From: Gammaproteobacteria bacterium
GTDB lineage: Bacteria > Pseudomonadota > Gammaproteobacteria > Pseudomonadales > Pseudohongiellaceae
Direction of reading: 5' to 3'
Length of the DNA: 16,952 nucleotides
NCBI GenBank assembly: GCA_016762995.1
Contig: JAESUT010000060.1
Span: forward strand, 1 to 16,952
Shown in pieces: positions 1-7,852 of the stretch; within the stretch, counting starts at the first letter, position 1, and each line of letters begins with the position of its first letter. Under the pieces are notes generated by a model, which made no database searches, was not told the origin of the DNA, and saw only the letters and a program-made list of their open reading frames with translations. The translations under genes were made by a program, and so were the position numbers.

Positions 1-2
1 CT

Positions 3-632
3 CAGGCGATACCGGGAGCAAACCTGCCACTAGCAACGCTAGGTACATTCATCCTTTGGATGGGCTGGTTCGGTTTCAATGGCGGTTCTACTCTGAAGCT
101 AGGTGGCATCGGTGTAGCGAACGAAGTTGCAAACGTATTCCTAAATACCAATGCAGCGGCAGCCGGCGGATTAATCGCGGCCCTGCTTGTAGCTCGCTTG
201 ATGTTCGGTAAGGCCGACCTGACGATGGCACTCAATGGTGCATTGGCCGGTCTAGTGGCTATTACTGCGGAACCTGCTGATCCAACTCCACTACTTGCTA
301 CTTTTATTGGCGCAGCTGGCGGCACAATCGTAGTGTTTAGCATCCTCGCTCTGGATAAACTGAAGATAGACGATCCAGTCGGTGCTATCTCGGTTCACGG
401 TACCGTGGGTATCTTCGGTATCTTCGCTGTACTCCTGTCCGATCCTGATGCAACGTTCATGGGCCAATTGATCGGCATGTTAGTGATCTTTGGTTGGGTG
501 TTTGGTACTAGCTTGATCGCATGGTTAGTAATCAAAGCAATCGTGGGTCTTCGAGTTACTGAGCAAGAAGAAGCGGAAGGCGTCGACATGTCTGAATGTG
601 GCATGGAAGCTTACCCCGAATTCGTTAATTAG
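3..632 (+). CDS. amt: Ammonium transporter (Amt/MEP/Rh family), 3' part
   Basis: Integral inner-membrane channel for ammonium/ammonia uptake; only the C-terminal 209 residues or so are in the window, reading in frame from base 3 to TAG at 630-632. The family signature LGTFILWMGWFGFNGGS is at the very start of the visible part. The segment DDPVGAISVHGTVGIFG carries the second of the two pore histidines (codon 396-398). Several long hydrophobic segments follow, and the cytoplasmic tail has the usual Amt pattern GLRVTEQEEAEGVD...EAYPEF. In this family that tail contacts the PII protein GlnK, whose gene commonly lies just upstream and would be outside the window. A strong terminator follows at once, so this is the last gene of its transcript. 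Family assignment is secure; the particular paralogue is not known. Confidence 0.95.
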   Translation, partial: QAIPGANLPLATLGTFILWMGWFGFNGGSTLKLGGIGVANEVANVFLNTNAAAAGGLIAALLVARLMFGKADLTMALNGALAGLVAITAEPADPTPLLATFIGAAGGTIVVFSILALDKLKIDDPVGAISVHGTVGIFGIFAVLLSDPDATFMGQLIGMLVIFGWVFGTSLIAWLVIKAIVGLRVTEQEEAEGVDMSECGMEAYPEFVN

Positions 633-676
633 TAAGTCGTAAAGAATTACTCTCTCTTAGGATAGTACTTTATCTG

Positions 677-706
677 GCGCCTTTGTTTTTAAGGGCGCTT
701 TTTTTT
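677..706 (+). terminator. Rho-independent terminator after the ammonium transporter gene
   Basis: An 8-bp stem, GCGCCTTT (677-684) pairing with AAGGGCGC (691-698, one G-U pair), closes a 6-base loop. It is followed directly by eight T residues (699-706). This is a textbook intrinsic terminator 45 bases after the amt stop codon. It makes any translation start for the next gene at 705 implausible. Confidence 0.93.
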
Positions 707-827
707 GTCTTCAATCCGGCCAATTTTGAGGGAGACCTACTGCCTAATTTGTAATTTCCAGCTCAGTAAACACCGAATTGTGAACAGTCTCACAAGCGCT
801 TTATACAAAGCCGAGTATGCTCAGCGC

Positions 828-2174
828 ATGCAAGCCTCAGAACCTTCCAGTAATCCAGAACGCTATGCTGCAGACAAGCTCTTAAGGCTAAGCTGTGCGG
901 AGCTATTGCTTGGCATGTATGTCTTCGAATTGGACTGTGCATGGTCGAAGACACCCTTCGCTATGGGCGGGTTTCATCTGAAGAATGTTGAAGACATTGC
1001 GATTCTCACAAAACATTGCAAGCACGTAGTCATCGACACGAACAAAGGAGTACAGCCGCGGAAAAGGCGGAAGGATCAGCTGACGATTTTGAGTAGTGCA
1101 CGGCGGGCTGTGTCTGGGTCGAGCTCGTTCAAGATTAATCGTGATGCCTACCCAGTTACCAAATCGATAAAACAACAAATAGATAAGGCGCATCGATTAC
1201 ATCTCACACTCAAAGCAGACTTTGCGGAGCAGGCTTTGAAGGTTCGCAGTGGCAAGGAGATGGACTTGCCTCTATTAGAGCAATCGATGTTTGGAATAAT
1301 CGAATCGGTTATCGCTAATCCGCAGACTCATATTTGGCTATTGAACACCAATCCTGCAAACAGAACAGGTACAGACTACTGTGTGCGTGCGGCAATTTGG
1401 GCAGTAGTGCTAGCGAGGCAAGTGGGGCTGCCTATTCGCGAATTAAAAATTCTATGTGTAGGAACGCTGCTAGCAGATATTGGTATGCAATTGCTTCCCG
1501 AGAGGTTAGTTAACAAACGCGGCCCGTTTAGAAAGAAGGAATTTCTTGCTTATCGCAAGCATATCGAATTTGGTGTGGAACTGGTTTCGCATTATCCGGA
1601 TTTAGACGATCGTGTGGCAGGGATCATTAATTGTCATCATGAACGCCAAGATGGACTCGGCTTTCCGCGAAAGTTAAGTGGCAAACAGATTCCGTTACTG
1701 GCTCGATTTGCCAATCTAGCGTACTGTTTCGAGCGACTGCTGTGTAGCAATGCGGATGGTCCACCCACACCTCCGTCTAAGGCACTCACAAAACTTTACA
1801 AGCAACGTACGCTAAAATTTCCTGAGCAGTTGGTTGTGGAATTGATCCACGTCATGGGGACGTACCCTATCGGTTCTTTAATTACATTATCAACCGGGGA
1901 GGTCGGGCTTGTATTGGAGCAGAATCTTCAGGAAAGATTGTCGCCAAAAATTGCCGTGCTAACTGATTCGCGTAAGGTGCTGTTGGAAGAGCCCGTTGTT
2001 ATAGATCTAGCTAACCAGGGGAAGTCGAAGAATGACCGGTCTATCGTGTCTAGCTACAAATCGCAGAACGCTGCTACGCGCTTGGGTGGCGATAAAGATC
2101 TAGATCCTCGAAACTACAGTCTTCGTTTTTTTGGAAGGCGCGTGGGAATAGGGCCGTTCTCGGTTCGATTTTAG
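828..2174 (+). CDS. DUF3391 / HD-GYP domain protein with degenerate active site
   Basis: Resembles cyclic-di-GMP phosphodiesterases of the HD-GYP class: an N-terminal DUF3391 domain (about residues 17-85, LRLSCAELLLGMYVFELD...) and an HD-GYP domain (about 175-310). The reading frame is open further upstream to a TTG at 705, but that codon lies in a terminator T-run. ATG 828 (448 aa) is preferred although no clear Shine-Dalgarno precedes it; GTG 780 is an alternative. The GYP-loop motif survives as HHERQDGLGFP (270-280), and the KxH histidine is kept (H245). However, the HD pair reads AD (LADIGM, 216-217), the first histidine position is a tyrosine in TDYCVRAA, and the late metal-ligand aspartate in LARFANLAYCF appears to be tyrosine. 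I therefore infer a non-catalytic or altered c-di-GMP sensor. It is a single-gene unit, convergent with rsmE (10-base gap). Confidence 0.85.
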   Translation: MQASEPSSNPERYAADKLLRLSCAELLLGMYVFELDCAWSKTPFAMGGFHLKNVEDIAILTKHCKHVVIDTNKGVQPRKRRKDQLTILSSARRAVSGSSSFKINRDAYPVTKSIKQQIDKAHRLHLTLKADFAEQALKVRSGKEMDLPLLEQSMFGIIESVIANPQTHIWLLNTNPANRTGTDYCVRAAIWAVVLARQVGLPIRELKILCVGTLLADIGMQLLPERLVNKRGPFRKKEFLAYRKHIEFGVELVSHYPDLDDRVAGIINCHHERQDGLGFPRKLSGKQIPLLARFANLAYCFERLLCSNADGPPTPPSKALTKLYKQRTLKFPEQLVVELIHVMGTYPIGSLITLSTGEVGLVLEQNLQERLSPKIAVLTDSRKVLLEEPVVIDLANQGKSKNDRSIVSSYKSQNAATRLGGDKDLDPRNYSLRFFGRRVGIGPFSVRF

Positions 2175-2184
2175 TAGCGCCTAC

Positions 2185-2919
2185 TTACATATCACCGTAC
2201 TTGTGCTGCAAGATAGCGAGCGCAGCCACCGGTGCAGTTTCAGTTCTCAGAATTCGTGAACCTAAAGCGACGATCTGAAAATCATTGCATTGCGCCCAGT
2301 CAATCTCATTTTCTGAGAACCCACCTTCTGGTCCCACCACTAACATTACGCTGTTTACCGCAATAGATTGGGGCAGCGCATCAGAACCGCTTGGTTCTAA
2401 CATCCATTTATTCACACTTTCACCTAAAGACAATTCCATCAGAGAGATAGGTGTATGTATCACCGGAATATCTAATCTGCCACTTTGTTCACAGGCGCTG
2501 ATAGCGATCTTCTTCCAGTGCTGAAGTTTCTTCTCTACTCGCTCTGGTTTAAGTCTTACCTCACCGTATTCGGTGTAGATTGGTGTAATTTCGTTCACGC
2601 CCAGTTCCGTGGATTTCTGCACGGCGAAGTCCATTCTGTCTCCACGAGAAAGGCCAAGGGCCAAATGAATAGAGAGGGAGGCTGATTTAGCTGAGTCAAT
2701 CACGCCGCGTTTTTTCTCTATTAACTCTATATCGACAGCTCGCTTTGCGACTGCGATTACGCTGGCGCGGTACTCCCCTTGCTGCGAATTAAAAACGAGA
2801 AGCTCGTCGTCGACGCGCAGACGTAGGACATTGCTGAGGTAATGTGCAATCTCCTTGGGAAGCGAGATAATCGCATTAAGTGCCAGTGGGCTATCGAGAT
2901 AAACGCGCGAGAGTCGCAT
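2185..2919 (-). CDS. rsmE: 16S rRNA (uracil(1498)-N(3))-methyltransferase RsmE
   Basis: SPOUT-superfamily methylase that uses SAM to methylate N3 of U1498 in 16S rRNA of the 30S subunit. The 244-residue length is typical. The N-terminal PUA-like domain (about 1-70) includes HYLSNVLRLRVDDEL. The knotted SAM-binding domain shows GDRMDFAVQKSTELGV (93-108), VVGPEGGFSENEI (194-206) and LGSRILRTETAPVAAL (219-234), which are the family's diagnostic motifs. The start ATG at 2919 lies 8 bases after the metF stop, and the only SD-like bases (TAGG) overlap that stop, so translational coupling to metF is likely. It is the last gene of the SAM-cycle operon. No terminator is visible in the 10 bases before the convergent neighbour. 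Confidence 0.96.
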   Translation of the reverse strand: MRLSRVYLDSPLALNAIISLPKEIAHYLSNVLRLRVDDELLVFNSQQGEYRASVIAVAKRAVDIELIEKKRGVIDSAKSASLSIHLALGLSRGDRMDFAVQKSTELGVNEITPIYTEYGEVRLKPERVEKKLQHWKKIAISACEQSGRLDIPVIHTPISLMELSLGESVNKWMLEPSGSDALPQSIAVNSVMLVVGPEGGFSENEIDWAQCNDFQIVALGSRILRTETAPVAALAILQHKYGDM

Positions 2920-2927
2920 GGCAATAC

Positions 2928-3794
2928 CTACAACAATTCACGTTGTGGGCGACTACCAAGATCTAGATTCGTCCAAATCTGGGTAACGGCCTGACTTAGG
3001 TTCATCGAATAGAAGTGAAGGCCAGGAGCGCCACCTTGCAATAAGTCCTCACACAACTCGGTAACAACATCGATACCGAAGCTGCGCAGGCTCTCCTTGT
3101 CATCGCCAAACCCTAGGAGTCTCTTGTCTAACCAGCGTGGGATCTCGGCACCACAGCTAGCACTAAAGCGGGCGAGGTTGGCATAGTTGGTAATTGGCAT
3201 GATGCCAGGAACAATGGGGATATCGATGCCTGCCGCTCTGCAATATTCCACATAGCGGAAATAAGCATCGGGGTTGTAGAAATATTGAGTGATCGCCGAA
3301 TTCGCACCGGCATCTACCTTGCGTTTGAAGAAGTCTACATCGCTGATATAGCTCTTCGATTCCGGATGCGTCTCCGGATAGCAGGCGACATCGATATGAA
3401 AGTGATCACCGGTCTCGGCTCGAATAAACTCGACGAGTTCATTCGCATAGCGATGTTGTATCGCCGCACCTACACCAGAAGGCATGTCTCCACGTAGGGC
3501 GACCAGGCGTTTGACGCCTGCATCGATGTAAGTCTGCAAGAGCTGACGCAGCTCCACTTCATCTGAACCGCCGAAGGAAAGATGGGGAGCGGACTGGGAG
3601 CCTGCCCCCTGATAACGCAATACTATCTGCTGAGTGCCCGACTTGGTCGAGCCCCCAGCGCCATAGGTTACTGAGAAGAAATCGGGATTCAACTTGCTCA
3701 GTTCTGAATGCACAATATCCAGCTTCGACTCTCCCACCTCGGTACGTGGTGGGAAAAACTCGATGCTGTACTTTGATGGATTAGATGAATCCAT
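2928..3794 (-). CDS. metF: Methylenetetrahydrofolate reductase
   Basis: Cytosolic flavoprotein reducing 5,10-methylene-THF to 5-methyl-THF, the methyl donor for methionine synthase. The 288 residues match the bacterial MetF length. The sequence shows the TIM-barrel family hallmarks: IEFFPPRT (11-18, with the catalytic glutamate E12), SVTYGAGGST (41-50), LVALRGD (97-103), AITQYFYNPDAYFRY (167-181) and IVPGIMPITNY (194-204). The ATG at 3794 has an AAGGA about 10 bases upstream. It follows ahcY with a 35-base gap and is immediately followed by rsmE. Its presence here completes the re-methylation arm of the operon, although no methionine synthase gene is in the window. Confidence 0.97.
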   Translation of the reverse strand: MDSSNPSKYSIEFFPPRTEVGESKLDIVHSELSKLNPDFFSVTYGAGGSTKSGTQQIVLRYQGAGSQSAPHLSFGGSDEVELRQLLQTYIDAGVKRLVALRGDMPSGVGAAIQHRYANELVEFIRAETGDHFHIDVACYPETHPESKSYISDVDFFKRKVDAGANSAITQYFYNPDAYFRYVEYCRAAGIDIPIVPGIMPITNYANLARFSASCGAEIPRWLDKRLLGFGDDKESLRSFGIDVVTELCEDLLQGGAPGLHFYSMNLSQAVTQIWTNLDLGSRPQRELL

Positions 3795-3829
3795 AGTTTG
3801 GCTTTCCTTGCTGCTTGTTATTTTGTTGC

Positions 3830-5215
3830 TTAGTACTTGTAGCTATCGGTCTTGTAAGGGCCATTAACATTTACGTTGATGTATTTAGCTTGACCATCAG
3901 TCAGCTTCGTCAGCACCCCTCCGAAGCCGCCTACCATCATGGCGGCAACTTCTTCGTCGAGATACTTAGGAAGTACTTCGACGTAGAGATTGTCTTTCTT
4001 TTCTGCTGCGGGCAGGTCAGCGAACTTTCTTTCAAACATGAACATCTGCGCCAATACTTGGTTTGCGAATGAGCCATCCATGATGCGTGAAGGGTGGCCA
4101 GTTGCATTGCCGAGATTGATTAGGCGTCCCTCGGAAAGAAGGATCAAGTAGTTATCCTGATTTTCTGTGCCATCACGATAGATCTTGTGAACCTGTGGCT
4201 TAATTTCCTCCCAAGCCCAGTTTTCTCGCATATAAGCCGTGTCGATCTCGTTGTCGAAATGACCAATGTTACAGATCACGGCGCCCTTTTTAACGGCCTG
4301 CAGCATATATTTGTCGCATACATTTACATTGCCTGTCGTTGTCACGATCAGGTCGATCTTTGCGAGCAGCGCAGTATTAATGCCTTCACTAGTTTCCGTG
4401 TTGATGCCGTCGATGAATGGAGACACAACCTCGAATCCGTCCATGCAAGCTTGCATCGCACAGATGGGGTCTATCTCGGCAATCTTCACGATCATGCCTT
4501 CTTGATTTAGGCTCTGAGCGGAACCCTTGCCTACATCACCGTAGCCAACGACTAATGCTTGTTTGCCGGCGAGCAACATGTCAGTGCCACGCTTGATGCC
4601 GTCGTTGAGTGAATGGCGGCAGCCGTATTTGTTGTCGTTCTTCGACTTAGTAACAGCGTCGTTGACGTTGATTGCAGGAACTTTCAATGAACCTTCTTCC
4701 AACATCTCCAGAAGGCGATGTACGCCAGTCGTTGTCTCTTCGGTAATGCCGTGGATATTGTCTAATAACTGGGGGTACTTCTCATGTACCATTCCCGTGA
4801 GGTCTCCACCGTCATCTAGGATCATATTTACAGCCCAAGGCTCGCCATCTTTTAGTATGGTCTGCTCTATGCACCATTCACCTTCGTCTTCGGTCTGACC
4901 CTTCCAGGCGTAAACAGCGATTCCCGCGGCAGCGATGCAAGCGGCAGCATGGTCTTGAGTAGAGAATATGTTGCAAGATGACCAGCGTACTTCTGCGCCG
5001 AGATCTACAAGTGTTTCAATTAGCACGGCTGTCTGCACAGTCATGTGTATACAGCCCAGAATCTTCGCTGTAGCGAGTGGCTTCTGGTCAGCGTACTTTT
5101 TGCGTAGAGTCATTAGTGCTGGCATCTCAGCCTCGGCCAGTGTGACTTCGCGGCGACCGAAATCGGCCAGGCTTATATCTGCTACTTTATAATCTTGTAC
5201 TGATGAATCGTTCAT
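3830..5215 (-). CDS. ahcY: Adenosylhomocysteinase (S-adenosyl-L-homocysteine hydrolase)
   Basis: NAD-dependent enzyme splitting SAH into homocysteine and adenosine, relieving product inhibition of methyltransferases. It has 461 residues from ATG 5215. That start is chosen because CGGAGC (5221-5226) lies 5 bases upstream and it leaves a 22-base gap after metK, whereas the longer open frame to 5266 would overlap metK and has no SD. Visible motifs are [14 protein letters not shown] (79-92), [13 protein letters not shown] (190-202), the NAD-binding [12 protein letters not shown] (222-233), [13 protein letters not shown] (313-325) and the C-terminal [10 protein letters not shown], the usual substrate-pocket tail. 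It carries the additional internal segment common to long proteobacterial enzymes. No riboswitch-sized space precedes it. Confidence 0.97.
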   Translation of the reverse strand: MNDSSVQDYKVADISLADFGRREVTLAEAEMPALMTLRKKYADQKPLATAKILGCIHMTVQTAVLIETLVDLGAEVRWSSCNIFSTQDHAAACIAAAGIAVYAWKGQTEDEGEWCIEQTILKDGEPWAVNMILDDGGDLTGMVHEKYPQLLDNIHGITEETTTGVHRLLEMLEEGSLKVPAINVNDAVTKSKNDNKYGCRHSLNDGIKRGTDMLLAGKQALVVGYGDVGKGSAQSLNQEGMIVKIAEIDPICAMQACMDGFEVVSPFIDGINTETSEGINTALLAKIDLIVTTTGNVNVCDKYMLQAVKKGAVICNIGHFDNEIDTAYMRENWAWEEIKPQVHKIYRDGTENQDNYLILLSEGRLINLGNATGHPSRIMDGSFANQVLAQMFMFERKFADLPAAEKKDNLYVEVLPKYLDEEVAAMMVGGFGGVLTKLTDGQAKYINVNVNGPYKTDSYKY

Positions 5216-5220
5216 TTCTA

Positions 5221-5226
5221 GCTCCG
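5221..5226 (-). promoter_or_regulatory. Ribosome binding site deciding the ahcY start
   Basis: On the minus strand CGGAGC lies 5 bases before ATG 5215. It is the only convincing Shine-Dalgarno near the 5' end of ahcY, and it excludes the upstream in-frame start inside metK. Confidence 0.75.
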
Positions 5227-5237
5227 TAGATGTTGTG

Positions 5238-6398
5238 TTATAGACCAGCTGCTGCTTTAAGTGCATCTGCCTTGTCTGTTTTTTCCCAGCTTAGATCGAG
5301 ATCTTCGCGGCCGAAGTGACCGTAAGCTGCGGTGTCTTTGTAGATGGGTCTGATCAGGTCTAACATTTTAATTAAGCCTTTCGGGCGTAGCTCGAAATGC
5401 TCTCGAATAAGCTCAACGATTCTTTTGTTGCTTACCTTTCCCGTACCGAATGTTTCGACACTGATAGAGGTGGGCTCTGCCACACCGATCGCGTAGGAGA
5501 GTTGAAGCTCGCAGCGCTCGGCAATGCCTGCAGCAACAATGTTCTTGGCAACGTAACGCGCGGCATAGGCAGCGGAACGGTCAACTTTTGATGGGTCCTT
5601 GCCGGAGAAGGCGCCGCCGCCATGGCGTGCCATGCCGCCATAAGTATCGACGATAATTTTTCTGCCAGTTAGTCCGCAATCACCATGAGGGCCGCCAATT
5701 ACAAAGCGCCCGGTTGGGTTAATAAAATACTTTGTATCAGCATTAATCCAAGCTGCAGGAAGAACCGGCTTGATGATTTCTTCCATAATTGCTTCTTGTA
5801 AATCTTTAAGCGAAATCTCTTCCTTGTGTTGTGTGGACAATACAACAGTATCGATCGCGACTGGTTTGCCGTCCTCGTAGCGGAATGTAATTTGGCTCTT
5901 CGCATCTGGTTGCAACCAAGGCAGGGTACCGTCTTTGCGCACTTCAGATTGGCGCTTAACTAATAGGTGCGAGTATGTGATTGGTGCTGGCATCAGCACA
6001 TCAGTTTCATTGGTTGCATAGCCAAACATTAAACCTTGGTCGCCGGCGCCTTGTTCATGATCGGCACTATCGTCAACACCCATAGCGATATCGGGAGACT
6101 GCTTTCCGATACCATTGAGTACTGCGCAAGTATTGCTATCGAAACCGCTTTCTGAATTGTTGTAACCGATATCGTTTACAACTCCGCGCACGATGTCTTC
6201 AATATCCACATAGGCTTCAGTGGTAATCTCTCCAGCGACAATAACCATGCCGGTTTTTATCATAGTCTCGCAAGCTACTCTAGACGCTTTGTCTTGCTCT
6301 AGCAGAGCATCCAAGATTGCATCGGAGATTTGGTCCGCCATTTTATCTGGATGACCCTCAGATACCGATTCGGATGTAAACAGTGTTGATTCTGCCAT
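5238..6398 (-). CDS. metK: S-adenosylmethionine synthetase (methionine adenosyltransferase)
   Basis: Makes SAM from methionine and ATP in the cytosol. The 386 residues match the family length. Signatures are [15 protein letters not shown] (13-27), [12 protein letters not shown] (117-128, PROSITE-type pattern), [15 protein letters not shown] (226-240), [16 protein letters not shown] (260-275, the P-loop-like signature) and [12 protein letters not shown] (301-312). The ATG at 6398 has a strong GAGGAA (6405-6410) with a 6-base spacer. A 64-base gap separates it from the regulator gene upstream. That gap is AT-rich but contains no clear palindrome, terminator or riboswitch, so read-through from the regulator's promoter is the likely route of expression, possibly with a minor internal promoter. 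Confidence 0.98.
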   Translation of the reverse strand: MAESTLFTSESVSEGHPDKMADQISDAILDALLEQDKASRVACETMIKTGMVIVAGEITTEAYVDIEDIVRGVVNDIGYNNSESGFDSNTCAVLNGIGKQSPDIAMGVDDSADHEQGAGDQGLMFGYATNETDVLMPAPITYSHLLVKRQSEVRKDGTLPWLQPDAKSQITFRYEDGKPVAIDTVVLSTQHKEEISLKDLQEAIMEEIIKPVLPAAWINADTKYFINPTGRFVIGGPHGDCGLTGRKIIVDTYGGMARHGGGAFSGKDPSKVDRSAAYAARYVAKNIVAAGIAERCELQLSYAIGVAEPTSISVETFGTGKVSNKRIVELIREHFELRPKGLIKMLDLIRPIYKDTAAYGHFGREDLDLSWEKTDKADALKAAAGL

Positions 6399-6462
6399 TT
6401 GTATTTCCTCAAAAAAGTGTAGTGATAATTATTTTTTCGTTAGTTAGGTTCTTATTCTAAAA

Positions 6463-7470
6463 TTAAGTGCCAGATACAACATTTTTAAATGTGCGCATCT
6501 GAATTTGAAAGCCATTGCGTAGCCCCAAATAGGAACTTTGTTGTTTCTCCAGGCCGGCTTTCTCGGCCCAATGATCTAAATCGGCTTCTTCGAAGCCAAG
6601 CCATAGGTCGCCGCAAGATTCTCGCACCCAGTCTTGATCGTGGCTGCACAGCTCAACGATTAGCAGATAGCCATCGGCGTTAAGAAGGGCTGCGATGTCT
6701 TTAAATGTCTTCGCGGGAGAAGAGATATGATGCAGCACCATGTCAAAAATAATCAGGTCGCTGCTTACCTCGGCTTTTCTAGCGACGACTGTATCGCCAA
6801 GAATGAACTCGACGCCGCTTTGAGCGCAGTCAGCAATTGCGGCACGGGACTTATCCAACATGTCTTTGGAATTGTCGAGTGCCGTTAGGTTCATGAAGCG
6901 CTGTGAAAGTTCGGTAAGCAGTTGGCCCTCACCGGGTCCTACTTCCATCACTGCCGCTTTCTCACTCAAGGCGAGACCGGTGATGAGGTCGTGAAGGCTG
7001 CTAGCATAGTCTGTATGCTCGACTATTAGCCCCTGCTCCTCATGAAATTTATTCGCGTTCTTGTTGAAAAAATTCAGAGAAAGCTGTGCTCGTTCCAACT
7101 GGATCTGCTTGATCTTTCTAAGTTGGGCGCTGGGAATCTCGAGAGAGTCGAGATTCTCGAAAACCGCCTTTTTGATATCACCGTGAATATCATCTTCACT
7201 TAGGAGCGCACGCCTGTAGAAGATCGAATTTCCCTCACGTCGCGTCGAGGCGAGATGGCTGGTAGCGAGTATCTTGAGGTGGTGACTGAGTGCGGACTGG
7301 CGAATATCGAGGATGCGGCATAGCTCCAACACCCCAAACGACTCATTCTTGAGTAGTCTCAGAATCTGCAGCCGTAAATGGTCGGCTAGGGCCTTATGCA
7401 GCGCTGTGAGTGACTCTATCGGGCTTAGGCAGTCTACGTCGCCGGTGGTTTTCAATGCAGTTACTGCCAT
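6463..7470 (-). CDS. ArsR-type HTH regulator fused to a SAM-dependent methyltransferase domain (SahR-like)
   Basis: This is a 335-residue fusion. An ArsR/SmtB winged helix (about 20-88) has the recognition region QSALSHHLKILAT (58-70) and wing TRREGNSIFYRRAL. A class I methyltransferase domain (about 165-295) has motif I VMEVGPGEGQLL (174-185), the acidic ribose-binding loop ALDNSKDML (197-205) and FDMVLHHISSP (242-252). The CxC metal site of classical ArsR proteins is absent, with only one cysteine in VLELCRILD. As first gene of a SAM-cycle operon it fits the SahR class, ArsR proteins reported to sense SAH; I infer that the methyltransferase fold binds SAM or SAH as ligand. ATG 7470 is preferred over a TTG at 7533, which would touch the operator palindrome. 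The Shine-Dalgarno is weak (AGG). Homologues next to metK are known in Pseudomonas. Confidence 0.88.
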   Translation of the reverse strand: MAVTALKTTGDVDCLSPIESLTALHKALADHLRLQILRLLKNESFGVLELCRILDIRQSALSHHLKILATSHLASTRREGNSIFYRRALLSEDDIHGDIKKAVFENLDSLEIPSAQLRKIKQIQLERAQLSLNFFNKNANKFHEEQGLIVEHTDYASSLHDLITGLALSEKAAVMEVGPGEGQLLTELSQRFMNLTALDNSKDMLDKSRAAIADCAQSGVEFILGDTVVARKAEVSSDLIIFDMVLHHISSPAKTFKDIAALLNADGYLLIVELCSHDQDWVRESCGDLWLGFEEADLDHWAEKAGLEKQQSSYLGLRNGFQIQMRTFKNVVSGT

Positions 7471-7533
7471 GCTGCCTGCCCGACTGTTTATCTGAAAAGC
7501 CGCTAATTTAGCAGCATTGCAGGGCAAATTCAA

Positions 7534-7561
7534 TTCTATATCAAAATATATTGATATAGAA
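7534..7561. promoter_or_regulatory. 28-bp near-perfect palindrome, putative operator of the SAM-cycle operon
   Basis: Arms TTCTATATCAA (7534-7544) and TTGATATAGAA (7551-7561) are exact reverse complements. The 6-base centre AATATA adds two more complementary pairs and one mismatch. It lies 64-91 bases upstream of the regulator's ATG and overlaps the best promoter candidate for that gene. Symmetry, AT-richness and position are what an ArsR-family dimer operator should show, so autoregulation of the regulator-metK-ahcY-metF-rsmE operon is inferred. Binding by this protein is not shown by the sequence itself. Confidence 0.75.
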
Positions 7562-7581
7562 GTTGCTCAGTAATTGATCAA
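7553..7581 (-). promoter_or_regulatory. Candidate sigma-70 promoter for the SAM-cycle operon
   Basis: On the minus strand, TTGATC (plus coordinates 7576-7581) and TATATC (7553-7558) are separated by exactly 17 bases, giving four matches of six at each hexamer. The -10 element lies inside one arm of the 28-bp palindrome, so repressor binding would block the polymerase. AT-rich DNA gives many such matches, hence moderate confidence. Confidence 0.5.
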
Positions 7582-7852
7582 ATAAGGCTTTATCAGGGCT
7601 CTTTGAGAGTCAGATTAGAGCCTAATTCTTGCGAGTCGCGCATTGTTGCTCTCATCTACTAATATATTGCCTCTTAGGAGGCATAGAGTTGGCATATTCT
7701 ATTCAGGTGCGGGAAAATAGCCGTCTTACGAGAGACTCCCCGAAGCACATCTTCGTTTACCCAACTTTATGGCTAGTCGGCTAGCAGTAGAGTACGGAGT
7801 CTTTCGCGTCGCCAACTATGGCAAACATGTAGCAACTGAAGGAAATCGATCG
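7562..7852 (+). other. Divergent intergenic region / long tkt leader with two small hairpins
   Basis: This holds 291 bases between the operator palindrome and the tkt start. No conserved gene is seen. Two small perfect hairpins are present: TGCCTC-TTAG-GAGGCA (7668-7683) and CGAAG-CACAT-CTTCG (7741-7755). Neither is followed by a T-run, so neither is a terminator. I found no convincing -35/-10 pair for tkt. The tkt frame is open back to ATG 7769, but those 28 extra codons lack homology to transketolase. Confidence 0.5.
7839..7844 (+). promoter_or_regulatory. Ribosome binding site deciding the tkt start
   Basis: AAGGAA lies 8 bases before ATG 7853. It supports that ATG over the in-frame ATG at 7769, which has no purine-rich element in front. 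Confidence 0.7.

Noticed and set aside
705..827. N-terminal extension of the HD-GYP protein starting at TTG 705
   Set aside because: The TTG lies in the T-run of the preceding terminator, no ribosome site precedes it, and the extra residues show no domain. ATG 828 (or GTG 780) is more plausible.
5216..5266. Longer ahcY start inside the end of metK
   Set aside because: It would overlap metK and has no ribosome site, while CGGAGC sits properly before ATG 5215.
6399..6462. SAM riboswitch or second operator between the regulator and metK
   Set aside because: Only 64 AT-rich bases are present, with no hairpin set, no terminator and no copy of the 28-bp palindrome arms.
7471..7533. TTG start for the ArsR-methyltransferase regulator
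   Set aside because: It adds 21 residues lacking similarity to the winged helix, abuts the operator and lies too near the predicted promoter.
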